A stretch of 64,000 nucleotides of DNA from Saururus chinensis (Eukaryota; Streptophyta; Magnoliopsida; Piperales; Saururaceae), in NCBI GenBank assembly GCA_035235625.1, contig CP141146.1, positions 10,720,501 to 10,784,500 of the forward strand, in the 5' to 3' direction. The notes beneath the pieces were generated by a model, which did not search any database, was not told the origin of the DNA, and saw nothing but the letters and a program-made list of their open reading frames with translations. Positions within the stretch are counted from its first letter, which is position 1; the number at the start of each line of letters is the position of its first letter. The position numbers and the translations under genes are program-made. This document shows, piece by piece, positions 12,120 to 24,974 of the stretch.

Positions 12120-14120
12120 GGCAAAATTTTATAAAAGTCGGATATTGGAGTATCACTAGCTCCAATATGGGCAAATTCCAAACAATAAAGAGTGTTGGAG
12201 AATGGCTAGCTCCAATGTGGATTAAGTGAGTGTTGGGGTACACATTAAAATTAGCTACAAAAAATCAAAATGGTTGGCCCCTAAAGAACAAAACATCTAA
12301 GCCACAAAAATTTAAATCTAAACAAACTACGTGAGAAACTTTATAGGCCCACATCAAATTAATCAAGTATAAATGCATTGGAAAAATGAGGCAAGACTTG
12401 GTCAAAGAATCTAATCCTAATGAGCATTCAAAGGAATTTCCACTTCAATATTTAAAAAAACAAATAGGAGAGTGGAAAGAACTCTCTGCCAAATGGTTTC
12501 CCCACTACTTTATCCTAAATTCCCAACACTCCCCACTTCTATAAACAACTACCCACTCACATCCAAAGTACCTACCCACCACTTCAACCCCACTACTTAA
12601 ACATCTAACCAACCTATACTACTATAAATACCCCTTACTCATATATAGAGAAAGTTAGACTTTTAAAATCTACAAAACCCCATCAAGGCTCCACACCCAC
12701 AAAAGCTTTCATGAAAACTCCAAGAGTACATCTTCCACCAAAAATATCCCAAAGTACAACAAACTCTTTCTTTTGCCAAGTCTAAAACCGTTGAAGGAAT
12801 TCAAGAGCTTGGAGACAAATGAAATCCACAAAGGGGAGAAAGAAGAAGAAGAAGAAATCATCCTCAAAACAAAGAAGCTCTTACCTTTATGGAAGGAGTT
12901 TCTACTCTTGTAATTTTTCTTTATTTTTTTTTAACTTCAACTTATAGCCACTTCTCCTAGTAATTTTTTTTAATAAATTCCGAATTCTCTTCCATACTTG
13001 TACCTTTATCAGAAGATATTAAGAATTGGTCAATTTCTAGCATTCTACTGAAATTTTTTAAAAGTGGTCTTAATTAATTAGGATATGGTCATCCCATGTT
13101 AAAGAAAGAAGTATTTTCTATTTTTTCCAAGGAAGCATCTTTAGATCTCTTTTGTAGCTTGCTTAGAAACACTTTGAAATCCAAACAATGAGCCTGATCT
13201 TCAAAATGACCATAATGGAGCATGACCATTTAAGGTCCTTAGTAATCATGGTAAGCTAAGAATCACCACTAGTTGGGTCAGAGAGCCCTTGTAGTACCTC
13301 AACCCTATTTCATGGACAAAGTAGGTCTAGGATATTGATAGAACTTCCAAATGTGCGTTACCCTATGAGTTATTTCATGCATGACATAGTAAGACATCAT
13401 ACCTTTAAATATGTTTTCATATGGGAAAACCATGTACTGGGTGTTTTGGTTGATAATGATGTATTGTCATACCTATATTAAGGAGTCTCCCTAGGATGGG
13501 TTGCTCTATAGATTACTATCTAAGTGTTGGAATAGTGGATAACTAAGAAGTTATGTTTGACATACAATTTGGAGCAAAAAATGATTCTTGCTTAAGGATG
13601 AATATAATGATTGAAAATAATTTTTTTAGAAATAAGGAAGCCACAATAAGACCTCTAGGTGGTGTGTTAAAGAAGGTTGTGGAACAATGAGGAGAACTTG
13701 CCATACACCCATGGTATGGGAAAGTGGTGTGTTGGTGGAAAGCTCCAAAGTTGGTTGTGCAAGTGCATTGTAGCGTTACTTAAATAAACTTGTAAAATAC
13801 TCATGGTATGGGACACGGGTACTAATGGTAACATGTAAATATAATTACTAATACACCATGAGATATGCTTACTTAGTTTTGGTGATGACAAACATTGTTA
13901 ATTGAAAACAGTTAAACATTACATATATGATGATATGTTTTATAATATAGTGTTAACTGGTAGGTCGAACTACATTCAAATCCGATTGTTAGTTGTAATA
14001 TTAGATATATTATCTAATATGTACATTGACAACTAATATCTTGGGAGATGTTAGCCATATCAATTATTGATGATTAAACCCTCATTTTTAAAGATTTTTT
14101 CTTAAGTAAAAGAGTAACTT
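12120..14120 (+). mobile_element. Decayed LTR-like sequence
   Basis: A TATAAATA box occurs at about 12624. The segment near 13965-14060 (GTCGAACTACATTCAAATCC followed by a palindromic TATTAGATATATTATC stretch) matches the arrangement at 5188-5270 in the nested LTR. Neither end nor a TSD can be fixed, so this is an old copy of the same lineage at best. Confidence 0.35.
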
Positions 14121-14878
14121 TTTTGTTGTTGTTATTGTTATTGTTCTTGGTTCTTCATGCTAGTAGTGCATATTCCTATATTGAAGCTATTCTTCTGAGA
14201 AGGATATGTGTTTTTAAGTTGTTATTCATTTGTACAAGGAAGATCTGGTTACATACCTAGTATGACAAATATTTGTGAAAACAAATGCTCCAAAGTATTT
14301 TGATTGGTTTATTTTATAAAAAAATGGTACCATATTTTCTCCACTATATTTAAAAATGACTTTAAAAAACACGAGGCATTATAATTTAGTCCTATCATGA
14401 TACATAGAGGTCTAACATGGTACGTAGCTACATAGCCTGGTCCTAGAATAAACACATGGTAATTATTTACAGTGTTTAACCTCTATCTACCTTTATAATT
14501 TCCAAAATATGAATTTGGTTGAAATGAAACTTCAAGGAGGCTATTGGCTGAAACAGTTTTTTGGGTCCCCTGCATTTGACTCAGGAGGTGGGACTGGGAG
14601 TGACATTGATTGAAGCGGATGAGGTTAGTCCCCCCTTAGCCTTGTTCACCGGTGACCTCTATATGAAGCTCTGATGCTTCTTCGTTGCCTGCGTGTAGCA
14701 CACCGTGTCCTCTCACCCATTGCTGGCTCCTCCGACGCCATCCTCTACAGCGTCCTCAAGATCAAAATCAAAATGGCGATGTCGAATGCAACACCATCAT
14801 CTGGAGAAGTGATCAATTAGATTGCCCGTATTATGGTAATTGGAATAAGATTACTCCATGGCCATGAAATAGCACTCA

Positions 14879-15167
14879 TTATGAGTTCAGATTAAAGCCA
14901 TAAATTCCTGATCTATTGGCCTTCAATGGGAGAGCCATATACGAAGTGAATAAAGGCTCCATATTTTCACCTTGTAAACACCAAAGCACTTCCCTACTGA
15001 CTACTGTCTCCGAGACTAAATGTTTCAGCCCCCTGAGTTCTCGATATGCATGAGGAGATACATGGAGATTTTTGGTTGCGGGTAGCACCTTGGCCAAATC
15101 CTGTTCTAAGCGTTGCCGGGATAGGTCGATGGCAATGATGCCGTCGATGCTCTCTGGCACCTGAATT
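14879..15167 (-). pseudogene. Possible exon remnant of an unrecognised gene
   Basis: A minus-strand reading frame of about 95 codons ends at 14879 and has protein-like composition (mixed, moderately charged, e.g. GIIAIDLSRQRLEQDLAKVL). A plausible splice acceptor (ATTCAG followed by GTGCC) occurs just before it near 15166. I cannot assign a family. No companion exons can be joined with confidence, so it may be the last exon of a gene remnant. It lies between the decayed LTR and the F-box gene. Confidence 0.25.
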
Positions 15168-16356
15168 TAGCTCGATGCAAGTTGGCTTTCTCCATGATTG
15201 GCTCAGTAGTACTGTCAGACATACGAAAATCACAACTAACTCGTCATAGTAGGTGATCACAACGTAAACAAGTCTTTTTATGTCACTAAAGAGAAGCAGA
15301 AGACCAGATATGTGGAATGAGTTAACACAAAAAAGGGCTGAAGACTTATTTAATGAGGGACACGTCTAACCAATCCGGGCTCGGTGACCAGCCCACATAA
15401 GGCTCTAAACATGGTACATAAAATGAGAGCTACACATATATACATCATGTTTGGAGCCCTATGATGGCTGGTCACAGAGTTGGACAGGAAAATATTTTTG
15501 TTCCTAACTGTTGGAAATTAGGAATGCGGTGTTCCAGTTGGACCAGGGAAGTGGTCCCATGAGATGAGTTTGCTCAACATAAGCCCAAAGTAAGAAATGC
15601 TTAAAGACCGTTCATTTATAAGATTGATGATGCATCATTGAAGCTGAATGGCCTTCGCGTTCTTTACATTGGGCTCACTAACATTGTTAGTGAGGAACAT
15701 TAAACACTCTTCCTTTCTCCAGTGACCTTGTGCAAGGAAAAGGGTGTGCATCTTCTTTTTTGGTAATAAGGGTGTATAACTATAATACATGGAAACAACG
15801 TTAAACAGTTGGGCGTGATAATGACTGAACTATGATATACGAGATCCATGTTCTAATACTGCAGCCAAACAATCAATATAAGGATGATGAGAACACCACT
15901 ATCAGAAAGTGGCTAGTCCATAGTGTAAGCAAACTATAGACCATTCAGTTACCAGTTATGAACAATAGACTATCAGAGAATTTGCTGTACTAAACACATT
16001 CGCAAATATGGGTAACTGTAACACCATGTCAGCTTCTTGGAAGTACGATTTTATTCACACAGCAAAAAGGCTCAAGCTGGGTCAATAAAACATATCTTCA
16101 AGCTTTAACGTTTGATCTAGTAAAGTCGAGTGAGCTACTCCTACCCATAAAAAAATACTCGAGTGAGCTACCTATACAAGTAGAATCAACTTGGCTAGTC
16201 AATTTGGCTAGTCACATTACTAGGTCAATTGTTACCAGTAGAGACCCTTTTCTTATCCTCCTGCAGCCTGACATAGGCTTCAAAATTTAGAGGCCTGATT
16301 TTGAGATACCAAAATGTACCTGGCTCATACCACTGCAGACTTAAAAACCTTCTTAC

Positions 16357-16423
16357 CAGCGCTTCTCCCAGTTGCGGATTAGAATAATCATTTGATGTTT
16401 TACTCTTCTCTCTCAACATATCA
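16357..16423 (-). other. Candidate small exon (67 nt), minus strand
   Basis: It is bounded by a strong acceptor (poly-T then CAG) at 16424 and a strong donor (CTG then GTAAGA) at 16356. It reads DMLREKSKTSNDYSNPQ in one open frame. It lies downstream of the F-box stop, and no host transcript can be built around it, so it could be an exon of a degraded gene or chance. Confidence 0.25.
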
Positions 16424-16811
16424 CTGAAAAAAACACCTCAGGAACGAAAATATTTCCAAGAAATAGAATGATTGTATAACAACATAAACTAAGCAAACCC
16501 GGTGACCAACTTTACAGATAAAATAATTCATAAGCTCGAGAAAAAATTATAAAATGAAGCATAGTAATCATCCAAGGAACTTTGTCTAGGTCAAGATCCA
16601 CATATAGGCAGGACAGCATCGAGCTTCATTCATCAAATTATCATTCTACTGGGAACCACAATATAAAACCATATTATCCAGCATAATATAAGACTGTTGT
16701 AACACTTTGGACCGTTGCGGCACTTTTCATTGACCTTACCAGCTCCCAACAGGTTTCTGTTATAAGTTTCGGAGTTGTGCTCCTAGATAAGTTAATGAGC
16801 ACCATTTTTTA

Positions 16812-18931
16812 TTAGAAGACAAATATTTTTGCAGCTGAAGATGCTCTCTGGAAATCTTCTAGCTTTTTTGTGAGTTTCAATTTGAACTGAGGCTTTCCTT
16901 CCCATTGATTAAATTCCCACTTGCTACTCAAGATAATGGCTACTCTATCTAAGCATGTTGACTTTTCAAGCACAATTCTCACCAATTCAATTTTCACCTC
17001 ACAAGTTTGCCAAATGTCATCTAGTGTCCCTCCTCCAGAGATTGCTCTACAGCTGATGAATTCATGCAACTCAAAAATCTTAATGTGCTGCAATAGTTTT
17101 GAAACAGAATTCTTCACTGATTTCCAGCATTTTTGCCTAGTGAGGGGTTCGTCTGCCATCTGAAGAAAGAAATCATGTGCTATAAAACCAGAAAAATGCA
17201 TCAAACAAAGGTACAAGATTTGCCAATTGTGTAATATTTAAAGTTTTACCAACTTTGAAGACTAAGATTAATCTTTGAACTCCAGGAAAGAACGATAAGA
17301 CAGTTCTAATTCTTCGGAGATTTGTAGTGGTTGTCAATGATATCACCAGCTCCAAACATGTAGCCATGATTGGTTTCAGATTTGTAGCACAGGATAAAGC
17401 CTATTTGCAGCAAAATAATTAGGAAAATAAGTTTTCAACTATGACAATAACGTTGTAAATTTTTTGTGAGAGAGTTGCTAAATTAGCCAAAAATCAACTA
17501 TTCAAATTGATTGTTAGAAGGCAGAAGATTCACCTAATTCACATTCGATCACACGTACATACAGGAAGCAAGTTTTTAGCTATTAAAACGAGAATGAGAG
17601 AGGTTAAGGAAGAGTGTTGTTAAGCCAAAAAGGAATCAGCATGTCAACATATAGTCTTGTTTTAGAAAAAACATATGAAGACATATTTGAATATGTCAAT
17701 CAGTTGGCTATGATATTCCATATTAACAAGAAGGATGGAAGTTCACATTTCTTGGTTTACTTTAATTATACTATGACAGATTTTATTTTTGAAAATGACA
17801 GCCAGCTAATGGTAAAGAATTCTTAAAAAAAGCGTACAATGATGGTCATACACTAAATTAACGTTAAAGGCTTATCTATAACAAACTTTTAGTAAACTTG
17901 TATATCTTATACCTGAGCTTTATGTCAGTTAAGCAAATATAAAACAAAAACAGTTTACAAGTTAGTAGAATAATTCAGACCAGTATGCAGTCTTCAGATA
18001 GCTTAACATGTCTCACATGGCTGAGCTTGTCCTCCAACATCTTCACCACACCACGAAGATCGAAGAATGACAAGTTGAGGTATACCCTAGTCAAAGACGA
18101 CAAGTTCCCCAAGAGACAATCCCTTTCAGGGACAAAACGGCTTTGAAGCTCCAAAGATTGCACATTGGGAGCATCAATCACAATCTGACTGCTGTGCGAA
18201 ACAATAAGTGATCTAAAATGCAAACTTCCAACTGAGATCACAAGCCTTTTGCTCAAGTCTAAACACCTCAGTATTGATAAGCTCTCGAGTGATGGGCATT
18301 TGGAGATAATAAACTCAACATCAACTGTAGATGTTATGAGATCTTCGAAGACGAGTGTCTTGAGCAATGGCAGGCAAACTGACGAAGGCATCTGCACCTC
18401 ACATGCAACCAGCCTTAACTCAGTCAGCCTTTGGCTTTGAAACAAACAACTGGGTATCTTGTAAACACCATAATTACTTCTGGACACATATCGGTGATAT
18501 CCACTATTAGTAAACAAAAACTCTTCAACACTGTGACTCAAGGCAAAAAGTACCCACGAATCTACAAGGTCTGCATTTCCTCCATGGGCTGTTATCAAAA
18601 TGTTAAACCGTTTGATCTTCGAAGCTTGGTGATGGCACAGAAACGTTTCCATGGCACATGCCGCACGGTCAGCACAATCCTGCAACGTCAAATGTCTCCA
18701 TTTGTCCATGTCAATGTAACTTAACTGCACATTGTGAATAGATTTCCACAGATGTTTCCATCTTCTCGACAAGATGCTGGTTTGAACTGCTTGTTCCAAT
18801 GGCAAAAGTGATATTATATCGACAAGCAGAGCATCTGGCAACTTATTGATCCAGTCTGAGCTTTTAACAGAACAATCCTCTATTTGGTCTATGGATTTTG
18901 TCAGCAGCTTGCCTCTCTTCTTCGGATTCAT
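16812..18931 (-). CDS. F-box/LRR/FBD protein, 3 exons, about 489 aa
   Basis: Predicted exons on the minus strand are 18931-17981, 17400-17250 and 17179-16812, in phase, giving 489 residues. The F-box is at residues about 25-66 (WINKLPDALLVDIISLLP..TSILSRRWKHLW), the segment that binds SKP1 in SCF ubiquitin ligases. Leucine-rich, LRR-like segments run from about 130 to 315. The last exon carries an FBD-type end (LLQHIKIFELHEF.., IELVRIVLEKSTCLDRVAII, KLTKKLEDFQRASSAAKIFVF). The family usually has two or three exons and 400-500 residues, so this looks complete. Intron 1 (17401-17980) is 580 bp and intron 2 (17180-17249) is 70 bp; the intron 2 acceptor TATAG was chosen because it keeps frame. 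Inference: it recognises a substrate for ubiquitination, but the target cannot be predicted. It diverges from GEN1. Confidence 0.85.
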
Positions 18932-20117
18932 GCCTTCAGTCTTTACAGCCGAGCATCCGGTTCTTCAGTCTTCACAGCAGGTGCAGGGTTTCCTGTAGAA
19001 GGGGAGTTAGGGATAGGAACTCAATCAACATTCCTGAATAAACAAGGTGATTTGACACAACGTCTGACAGGGTGAGCCATTTGACAAAGATACTCAGTAT
19101 AGACAGAGAGATATGAGAAATTCTAATAATACATATGACCAGAAACCTCAAAATTACAAAATTATTTTCATTATTTACAAATTGAATGAGAATCTTGCAA
19201 TGCCAGTACAAAAGAACAGATGTGCAGAGAAAGATGAAGCTCACCAGAGATTTTTGCAAGGGATGTTGGAAATTTTTTTCTTTTTGCTACAAGATTCACT
19301 TGTGATTTGTTTCTCTAGAAATCTCTTTTACTCGTCTCATTGTAGGCTAGAAATGTATTTTGCTCTCTCATTGAGGACTATTTAGTGACATGGACTGGGA
19401 TTAGCGAAGGGTCCAGACAAGGAAAAAGCTTTGTAATTGTTGGGCAACAGTATCAAGGACGAAAATGACAGAGAGAGTAGAAAGAAAATTCGAATACCAA
19501 GCACCAATCCACTCTAAATTAGACAAAAACCCATGACAACAAATTCAACCCACAAAAACTCCCTACATTGGGATTCAAACTGGACATCGCATCAAACAAT
19601 CAGACGTCAACTGAAACAAAGGAAAGCAAAAGTACCAGCAAATATGGAGAAAATAAATTTACCCACAAGAGGAGCCGAATCTATGCAAGGTCTAGCTTTC
19701 TGTAAAAAAATGGACCCCTTTCTCTCTCTATCTCTGCTTTCCGTGGTAGGAGAATACCTGTCGTGGCCGCCGTCGGAAGCGCAGGCCGTTGAACCAGCTG
19801 CTGGAGACGTGGAGTCGTGGAGACGGGAGAGCAACGGGGTTTAAAGGAAATGGAGAAGGGCGGGTTGGTTCAATTATTCGTTTTTTATTATTAACAACTC
19901 ACCCGAACCGGAAACCAGCCGGTTTTTTTAGCCGATGCGTTGCGTCAAGTATGGGCCTCTGTAATATGGGCCTAAGCCAAAATGAAAACTCGCCTAAATG
20001 AGAACAGAGGCCCATAGCCCGGCTCCGGCCAGGACGCGGCCGGAGGCCGAAGGGTGACGACGAAGTGAGTGATCAACTGCAACTGCAGCCTCTTCCCGAT
20101 CGGAAAAATTCAGAGGA
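18932..20117. promoter_or_regulatory. Shared divergent intergenic/promoter region (F-box and GEN1)
   Basis: 1.2 kb separate the two start codons, which point away from each other. The GEN1-proximal part carries three site II-type elements (TGGGCC at 19952-19957 and 19967-19972; GGCCCA at 20009-20014). These are common in plant promoters of proliferation and housekeeping genes. No clear TATA box is visible on the GEN1 side, which fits a housekeeping promoter. Confidence 0.5.
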
Positions 20118-23100
20118 ATGGGGGTCGGCGGGCGGTTCTGGGACCTGCTGAAGCCCTACGCCCGGGTGGAAGACTGCGACTTCCTGAGGGACAAGAGGGT
20201 GGCGGTCGATCTCTCCTTTTGGGTCGTTCAGAACGAGACCGCCATTAAGGGGCATGTCAGGAAGCCCCATCTCAGGCTTATCTTCTTCAGGACCATTAAT
20301 CTCTTCGCAAAGGTTCGTCGATATCTCTCCGTTTTCTGTGTTTTAAATTTTTTTTTCTGGTTTTTTCTGCTTTTTTTTTTACCATTTGTGCGTTGGCTTG
20401 ACAGCTTGGGGCGTTTCCGGTGTTTGTGGTGGACGGGACGCCGTCGCCACTGAAGGGCCCGGCGCGGGCGGAGCGATTTCTTCGTGGGTCGGGGCTCCAG
20501 TTGCCGGACTTGCCCAAGGTGGAGGAAGGGGCTTCTGTCCAGAGGAATCGGGTTTTCACTGGACATGTCCAAGAGTGTATTGTTAGTATTTTCTTTGTTC
20601 GAATTTCATCCTCTTGTGTGCTGGAATTTCGTGGCAGTTGCAAGGATTGATGAATTTGCTCTTGCAGGAGCTGCTTGAACTTATGGGAATGCCAATTTTG
20701 AGAGCGAAAGGTGAGGCTGAAGCCCTTTGTGCTCAGCTGAATCATGAAGGTCATGTGGATGCTTGCATCACATCAGACAGTGATGCTTTCCTTTATGGAG
20801 CTAAATGTGTGATAAAAAGCCTTCGTCCTAATGCTAAGGTAACTTGTACTACTGTATATGCTTTTAACCATTAACAGTTACATAGTAATCTTGTTGTATA
20901 CTTCTATATGTCATTGTAAATCTGGATATTAAAAACTAAACTAATTTTGAAATGAAGGAGTAGTGTCTTATAAATTTCTTTGAATCATGATTCTTGGAAC
21001 AGTTTTGGTGGAGCTAATAGAAATAATTTTTATGGTGAATATTTGACATCTTGAGACAGGGAAATCCTTTTTGGCATATGCTTCCTTGTACCTTTTGAAA
21101 GAGATTTCTTCTGATTTTTATTTTTATTGTTTTGTTTTCTTTCATTCAGTTGGTTCATTTCGCTTACTGGCATGAATATTCATTTTATTCAGGAACCATT
21201 TGAATGCTACCATGCGTCTGACATTGAAGCTGGGCTTGGGCTCAGGAGAAAACATTTGGTGGCCATGGCTCTTTTGGTTGGAAACGACCATGATTTACAG
21301 GGAGTTTCAGGAATTGGGGTGGAGGGAGCTCTTCGTTTTGTCCGATTGTTCTCTGATGATGAGGTGCTGAATAGGTCCGTTTTTTTTCTTAGAATAATGG
21401 AAATTAAATATAGGAATTTTCTATTTGTAGGTCGCTTGTTTTTGTTTCAACTGCACTTCTGATTTTGATACAGGCTACAAGAGGTTGGAAAAGGTGGCAC
21501 ATTGTTGATCAAGAGTAAACTTGATTCTGCTATAGATTCCGGCCACTCCACTCTGCTGAAGGGTTCACCGAAGACAAAATTTCCTCACTGTTCAAACTGT
21601 GGTCATCCAGGAAGCAAGAAAGCTCACCTTAAGTTAGCTTGTGAATACTGTAATGTATATGGAAACACAAATTGTGCCCAAAAGCCAGTTGGTTTCAGAT
21701 GTCAATGCACCTCCTGTGATATGGTAAGTAAACTGACACTATAATGCAACTATTAATTCAATATTTGTAAATAGCGAGCTGTTTTTCCATTAAGCATAAA
21801 ACATTGGTTTTCATGTATATGACAGGAACGGAGCAGAAAAAAACAGTGGAAGGATGAGAGTTGGCAAATGAAGGTTTGTCAGAAGATTGCTGCCGAGAAG
21901 AACTTTCCAAATAATGATATAATAGAGATGTATCTTAGCCCCAGCAATGAGCACTTTTGCAGTGGTATTTTTCTGGTCAAAAGTGTCCTTTTACTCACTC
22001 CTAGTTCTTTTTCTATGTATGTGCTGTTGTCTCAACTTCTTTTGCCTATTACTAGTACGTATGAATATGGGGGCTGGCTGCAGGTTGTTTCTCTTTGAGA
22101 ACTATGCAAAAAGTATATTCGCTTTAGTAATATGTTGCTAAAATGTAAAGCTGAAAAATTTTCAAAACTGAGGGCGAACCATGACTAGTGTAATAAAGGT
22201 GAAATATAAGAGTTGTTTTCGTAATATGCCTAGTCTCTAGGCCAACCAAGTGACTGTTAAACTTAAGTGGGCAATTGTGAATGGAAACCTAGGTACTGAA
22301 TTGCCAGTGGACTATGAGCTGAGGAGTAAGAACCAGCAAAGCCAGGGCACACATCCCGAATGAGAATCAGACTATAGTGAGAAAATGGACAGGCGTTCAA
22401 AAGAAATGAAGTTTTTTTCTTGTATGCAATGCCTTCATTTGAATGTCGTTTTATTTAATAAAATGTTATTTTTTATGTTGCAGAGGAAGATGTATGGAAT
22501 GCCTTCATTTGAATGTTGTTCTCTTTACTAAAATGCTGTTTTTCATGTTGCAGAGGAATACAGCAAACCTTTCCTCTTCTGGGATGACCCCAGGATAGAA
22601 ACTTTAATAGACTTCTTAGTGTACCATCAGAATTGGGAACCCTCGTTTATACGACAAAGGATGCTCCCAATTTTATCCACAATTTTCTTGAGGAAAGTTG
22701 CTGCCAAGTCAATAGATGGCCTGCTGCTGCATGACCAATATGAGTTTCACTCAATTCAGCGAGTGAAAGTAAGATATGGACATAGTCTTTACTTGATTAA
22801 ATGGAAGAGGGTTGCCTTACTTTCGAGTGGCAGTGTCTATTCAATTCCAACTAACATAGATCTCCCACAAAGCGAGGTATTGGGAGGTAATGAAATCATT
22901 GATGTGTTAGATGATGATGGTGATGTGCCCCAGATTCTTCTTGATGATGGAGACTGTTTTTTATTGACGGATGAAAATATGGATCTTGTGAAAGCTGCAT
23001 TTCCAGAAAAAGTTGATGCTTTTTTGCTGGAGAAGGTTTGTTGTCTGGGATCATAATATATTCTTTAACATAAACATATCATGATTATTATTATTTATTT

Positions 23101-23905
23101 ATGTTTGCTTTAAAATTATATAGAATTTGGAAAAGTCAAACAAATAGGGTAATTCTTATTGGCAACATTATTTGACAGATATATGCTAGTATATTTGCAA
23201 GACGACACTTGAGTAAAAATAAAATAAAATTGCAAGGAGACATAGTCAACACCTTGACTTGGACTTGTCCCATGATAATTTTGTTTGATAAGAGATAAAT
23301 GAGACTCTTATCAAGAATGACTATAACTCTCATGATACTAAGAATTATACTGCTGTGTTATATGAAGAGACAAAATTGTAGAACAGGATATTGAATTGCA
23401 TAAGAATGACTTCTCTTTCTAAATGCTCACAATTTTATAATTTTATGGTTATTTACTCTGAAATCATGCCGGCTAATGCAATGATATAGTTGTGTGAATA
23501 AAATTTTAAACTTATAATTAAAAAATTTGAGCTTTTACCTATCATTCTCAAACTGTTAACTTTTTGATCAAATATTAAAGTGCCCTTTTGAAGTTCATAC
23601 TAAAAATACCTACGATAATATATTTTTCTGTAAATATTTTCATGTAGGAATTGAAAGCATCCAAGCCAAAAAGCAATTCCTGTTTGGGCTCTGGTGGAAA
23701 ACGTAAATCAGAATCTCATGGAATCCAACTCAGCATTACTGAATTTTACAGGTCAACGAAGGTGATAACACATGTAAAGAATGGGGAAGAGTCAGCTGAG
23801 AATTTAGATGGCTGCATTACAGAGCTTCCAACGGGCAAGAGGACTTCAACTAATATTCCTCAGCAACTCCCAAAGTCTGTCAGGCGGCGTCTTTTGTTTG
23901 ACTAG
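20118..23905 (+). CDS. GEN1: GEN1/XPG-family Holliday junction resolvase, 8 exons, 616 aa
   Basis: Predicted exons 20118-20312, 20405-20581, 20668-20838, 21193-21374, 21474-21723, 21826-21961, 22554-23035 and 23648-23905 join in phase to 1,851 nt. The XPG-N part is MGVGGRFWDLLKPYA.. with AVDLSFW (D31) and VVDGTPSP (D75). The XPG-I part has GEAEALCAQL (E140, E142), TSDSDAF (D161, D163) and GNDHD (D213). All seven acidic metal ligands of the FEN1/XPG fold are present. A helix-hairpin-helix follows (GVSGIGVEGALRFV), then a Cys-rich cluster (CSNCGHPG..CEYC..CQCTSC) and a chromo-like domain from about 433 (QYEFHSIQRVKVRYG). The C-terminus has a PIP-box-like QLSITEFY (558-565) and ends in a basic SVRRRLLFD. 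Length fits plant GEN1 (about 600 aa). The family cuts Holliday junctions and flaps in nuclear recombination repair. The donor of exon 6 (A/GTGGTA) is weak and is the least certain junction. SEND1 is the alternative paralogue. Confidence 0.9.
22421..22560 (+). repeat. 70-bp tandem duplication containing a splice acceptor (GEN1 intron 6)
   Basis: Units 22421-22490 and 22491-22560 are near-identical, each starting TGTATG(C/G)AATGCC and each ending in ATGTTGCAG followed by AGGAA. The second acceptor (after 22553) keeps the GEN1 frame. Use of the first (after 22483) would add 70 nt, shift frame and reach TGA within about ten codons. Confidence 0.85.
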
Positions 23906-24974
23906 CCCCTTTTTCTTTCTTGGTTGTTTTCTCTTTAGTTCATCCCTTTTTATGCTGCTTGTAATTTATTTGGGTGTAAATATTTTGCCTAAGTTTGTTA
24001 AAGCTATCTTGGCCTTTTTATGTTTTGCTTGTAATTAGTACATTTTCAAGTTTAAATTCAAAACCATTCACAAATGTAGTGTTTAATTTTTCTGTCGTTC
24101 TCTTCATTTGTACAAGTTGGCTGTCTTTCTTATATTTGACTATGATTAGTTGACTGTCCTTATGGTCAGATTCGCGTGTAAAAAATCTCTTATTTTTTTA
24201 TTATCTGACGTGTCCTGTTAAAACACTATTCTTAATGTTGACTTTTGTATCAGTTGACTTTTCTTTTTGTGTTTTGCTTGTAATTAGCACATCCAAAGTT
24301 TGAACTCATAGTCAATTCACAAATAATGAGTAATTTTTTCTTTCTCACTCTTCATTTATATAAATTGACTCTGTCCCGCATATTTGACTCTGACAAATTG
24401 ATCTGTCAGTAATCTCCGACCTTTTGATAAGTTGACGTCTTTCGGGCAAGAGGAACAGTCTTCTAAATGGTTACTTTTTGATACGTTGCTGTGCTTTTTT
24501 GAAAGATAGTCCATTTTTAGGGTCCTTTTGACTCTTTCAAGCTCAGCTACCACCACAGATTCTAAGGAATTGAGTGATCTCAGTAGCCATTTTGTCCACA
24601 ATCCTGATAAGTTGATTTGTCCTTCAAGGCAAGACAACCTTTTGGAAATGATAGTCAAATTAAGGGGTTTTTTACCATTTCAAGTCAGCTACCACCACAG
24701 ATTCTAAAGAAAGGAATTATGTGATCTCAGTAGCCAAATATCCACAATCTGATGTCCCTATCAAATATTCATTTGCTCATTTATTGGATTTGGAAACTTT
24801 CTAAATATCTTCTTCCCAAGTTTCTTACTTTATTACCATAGTAGGCAATGTCTATTAACAAATAGGGGCCCTACAACCAAAGCCAAGGTTAAAAAATAAA
24901 GAGGCATGGCAAAGAGACCCAAAACTATGCTTAAGACCCTAATTAACTCCTAATGATCTTGATAATGACCCTCA

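Noticed and set aside
22484..22553. Upstream copy of the duplicated acceptor as the true GEN1 exon 7 start
   Set aside because: It adds 70 nt, breaks the frame and meets TGA within about ten codons; the downstream acceptor keeps the conserved protein.
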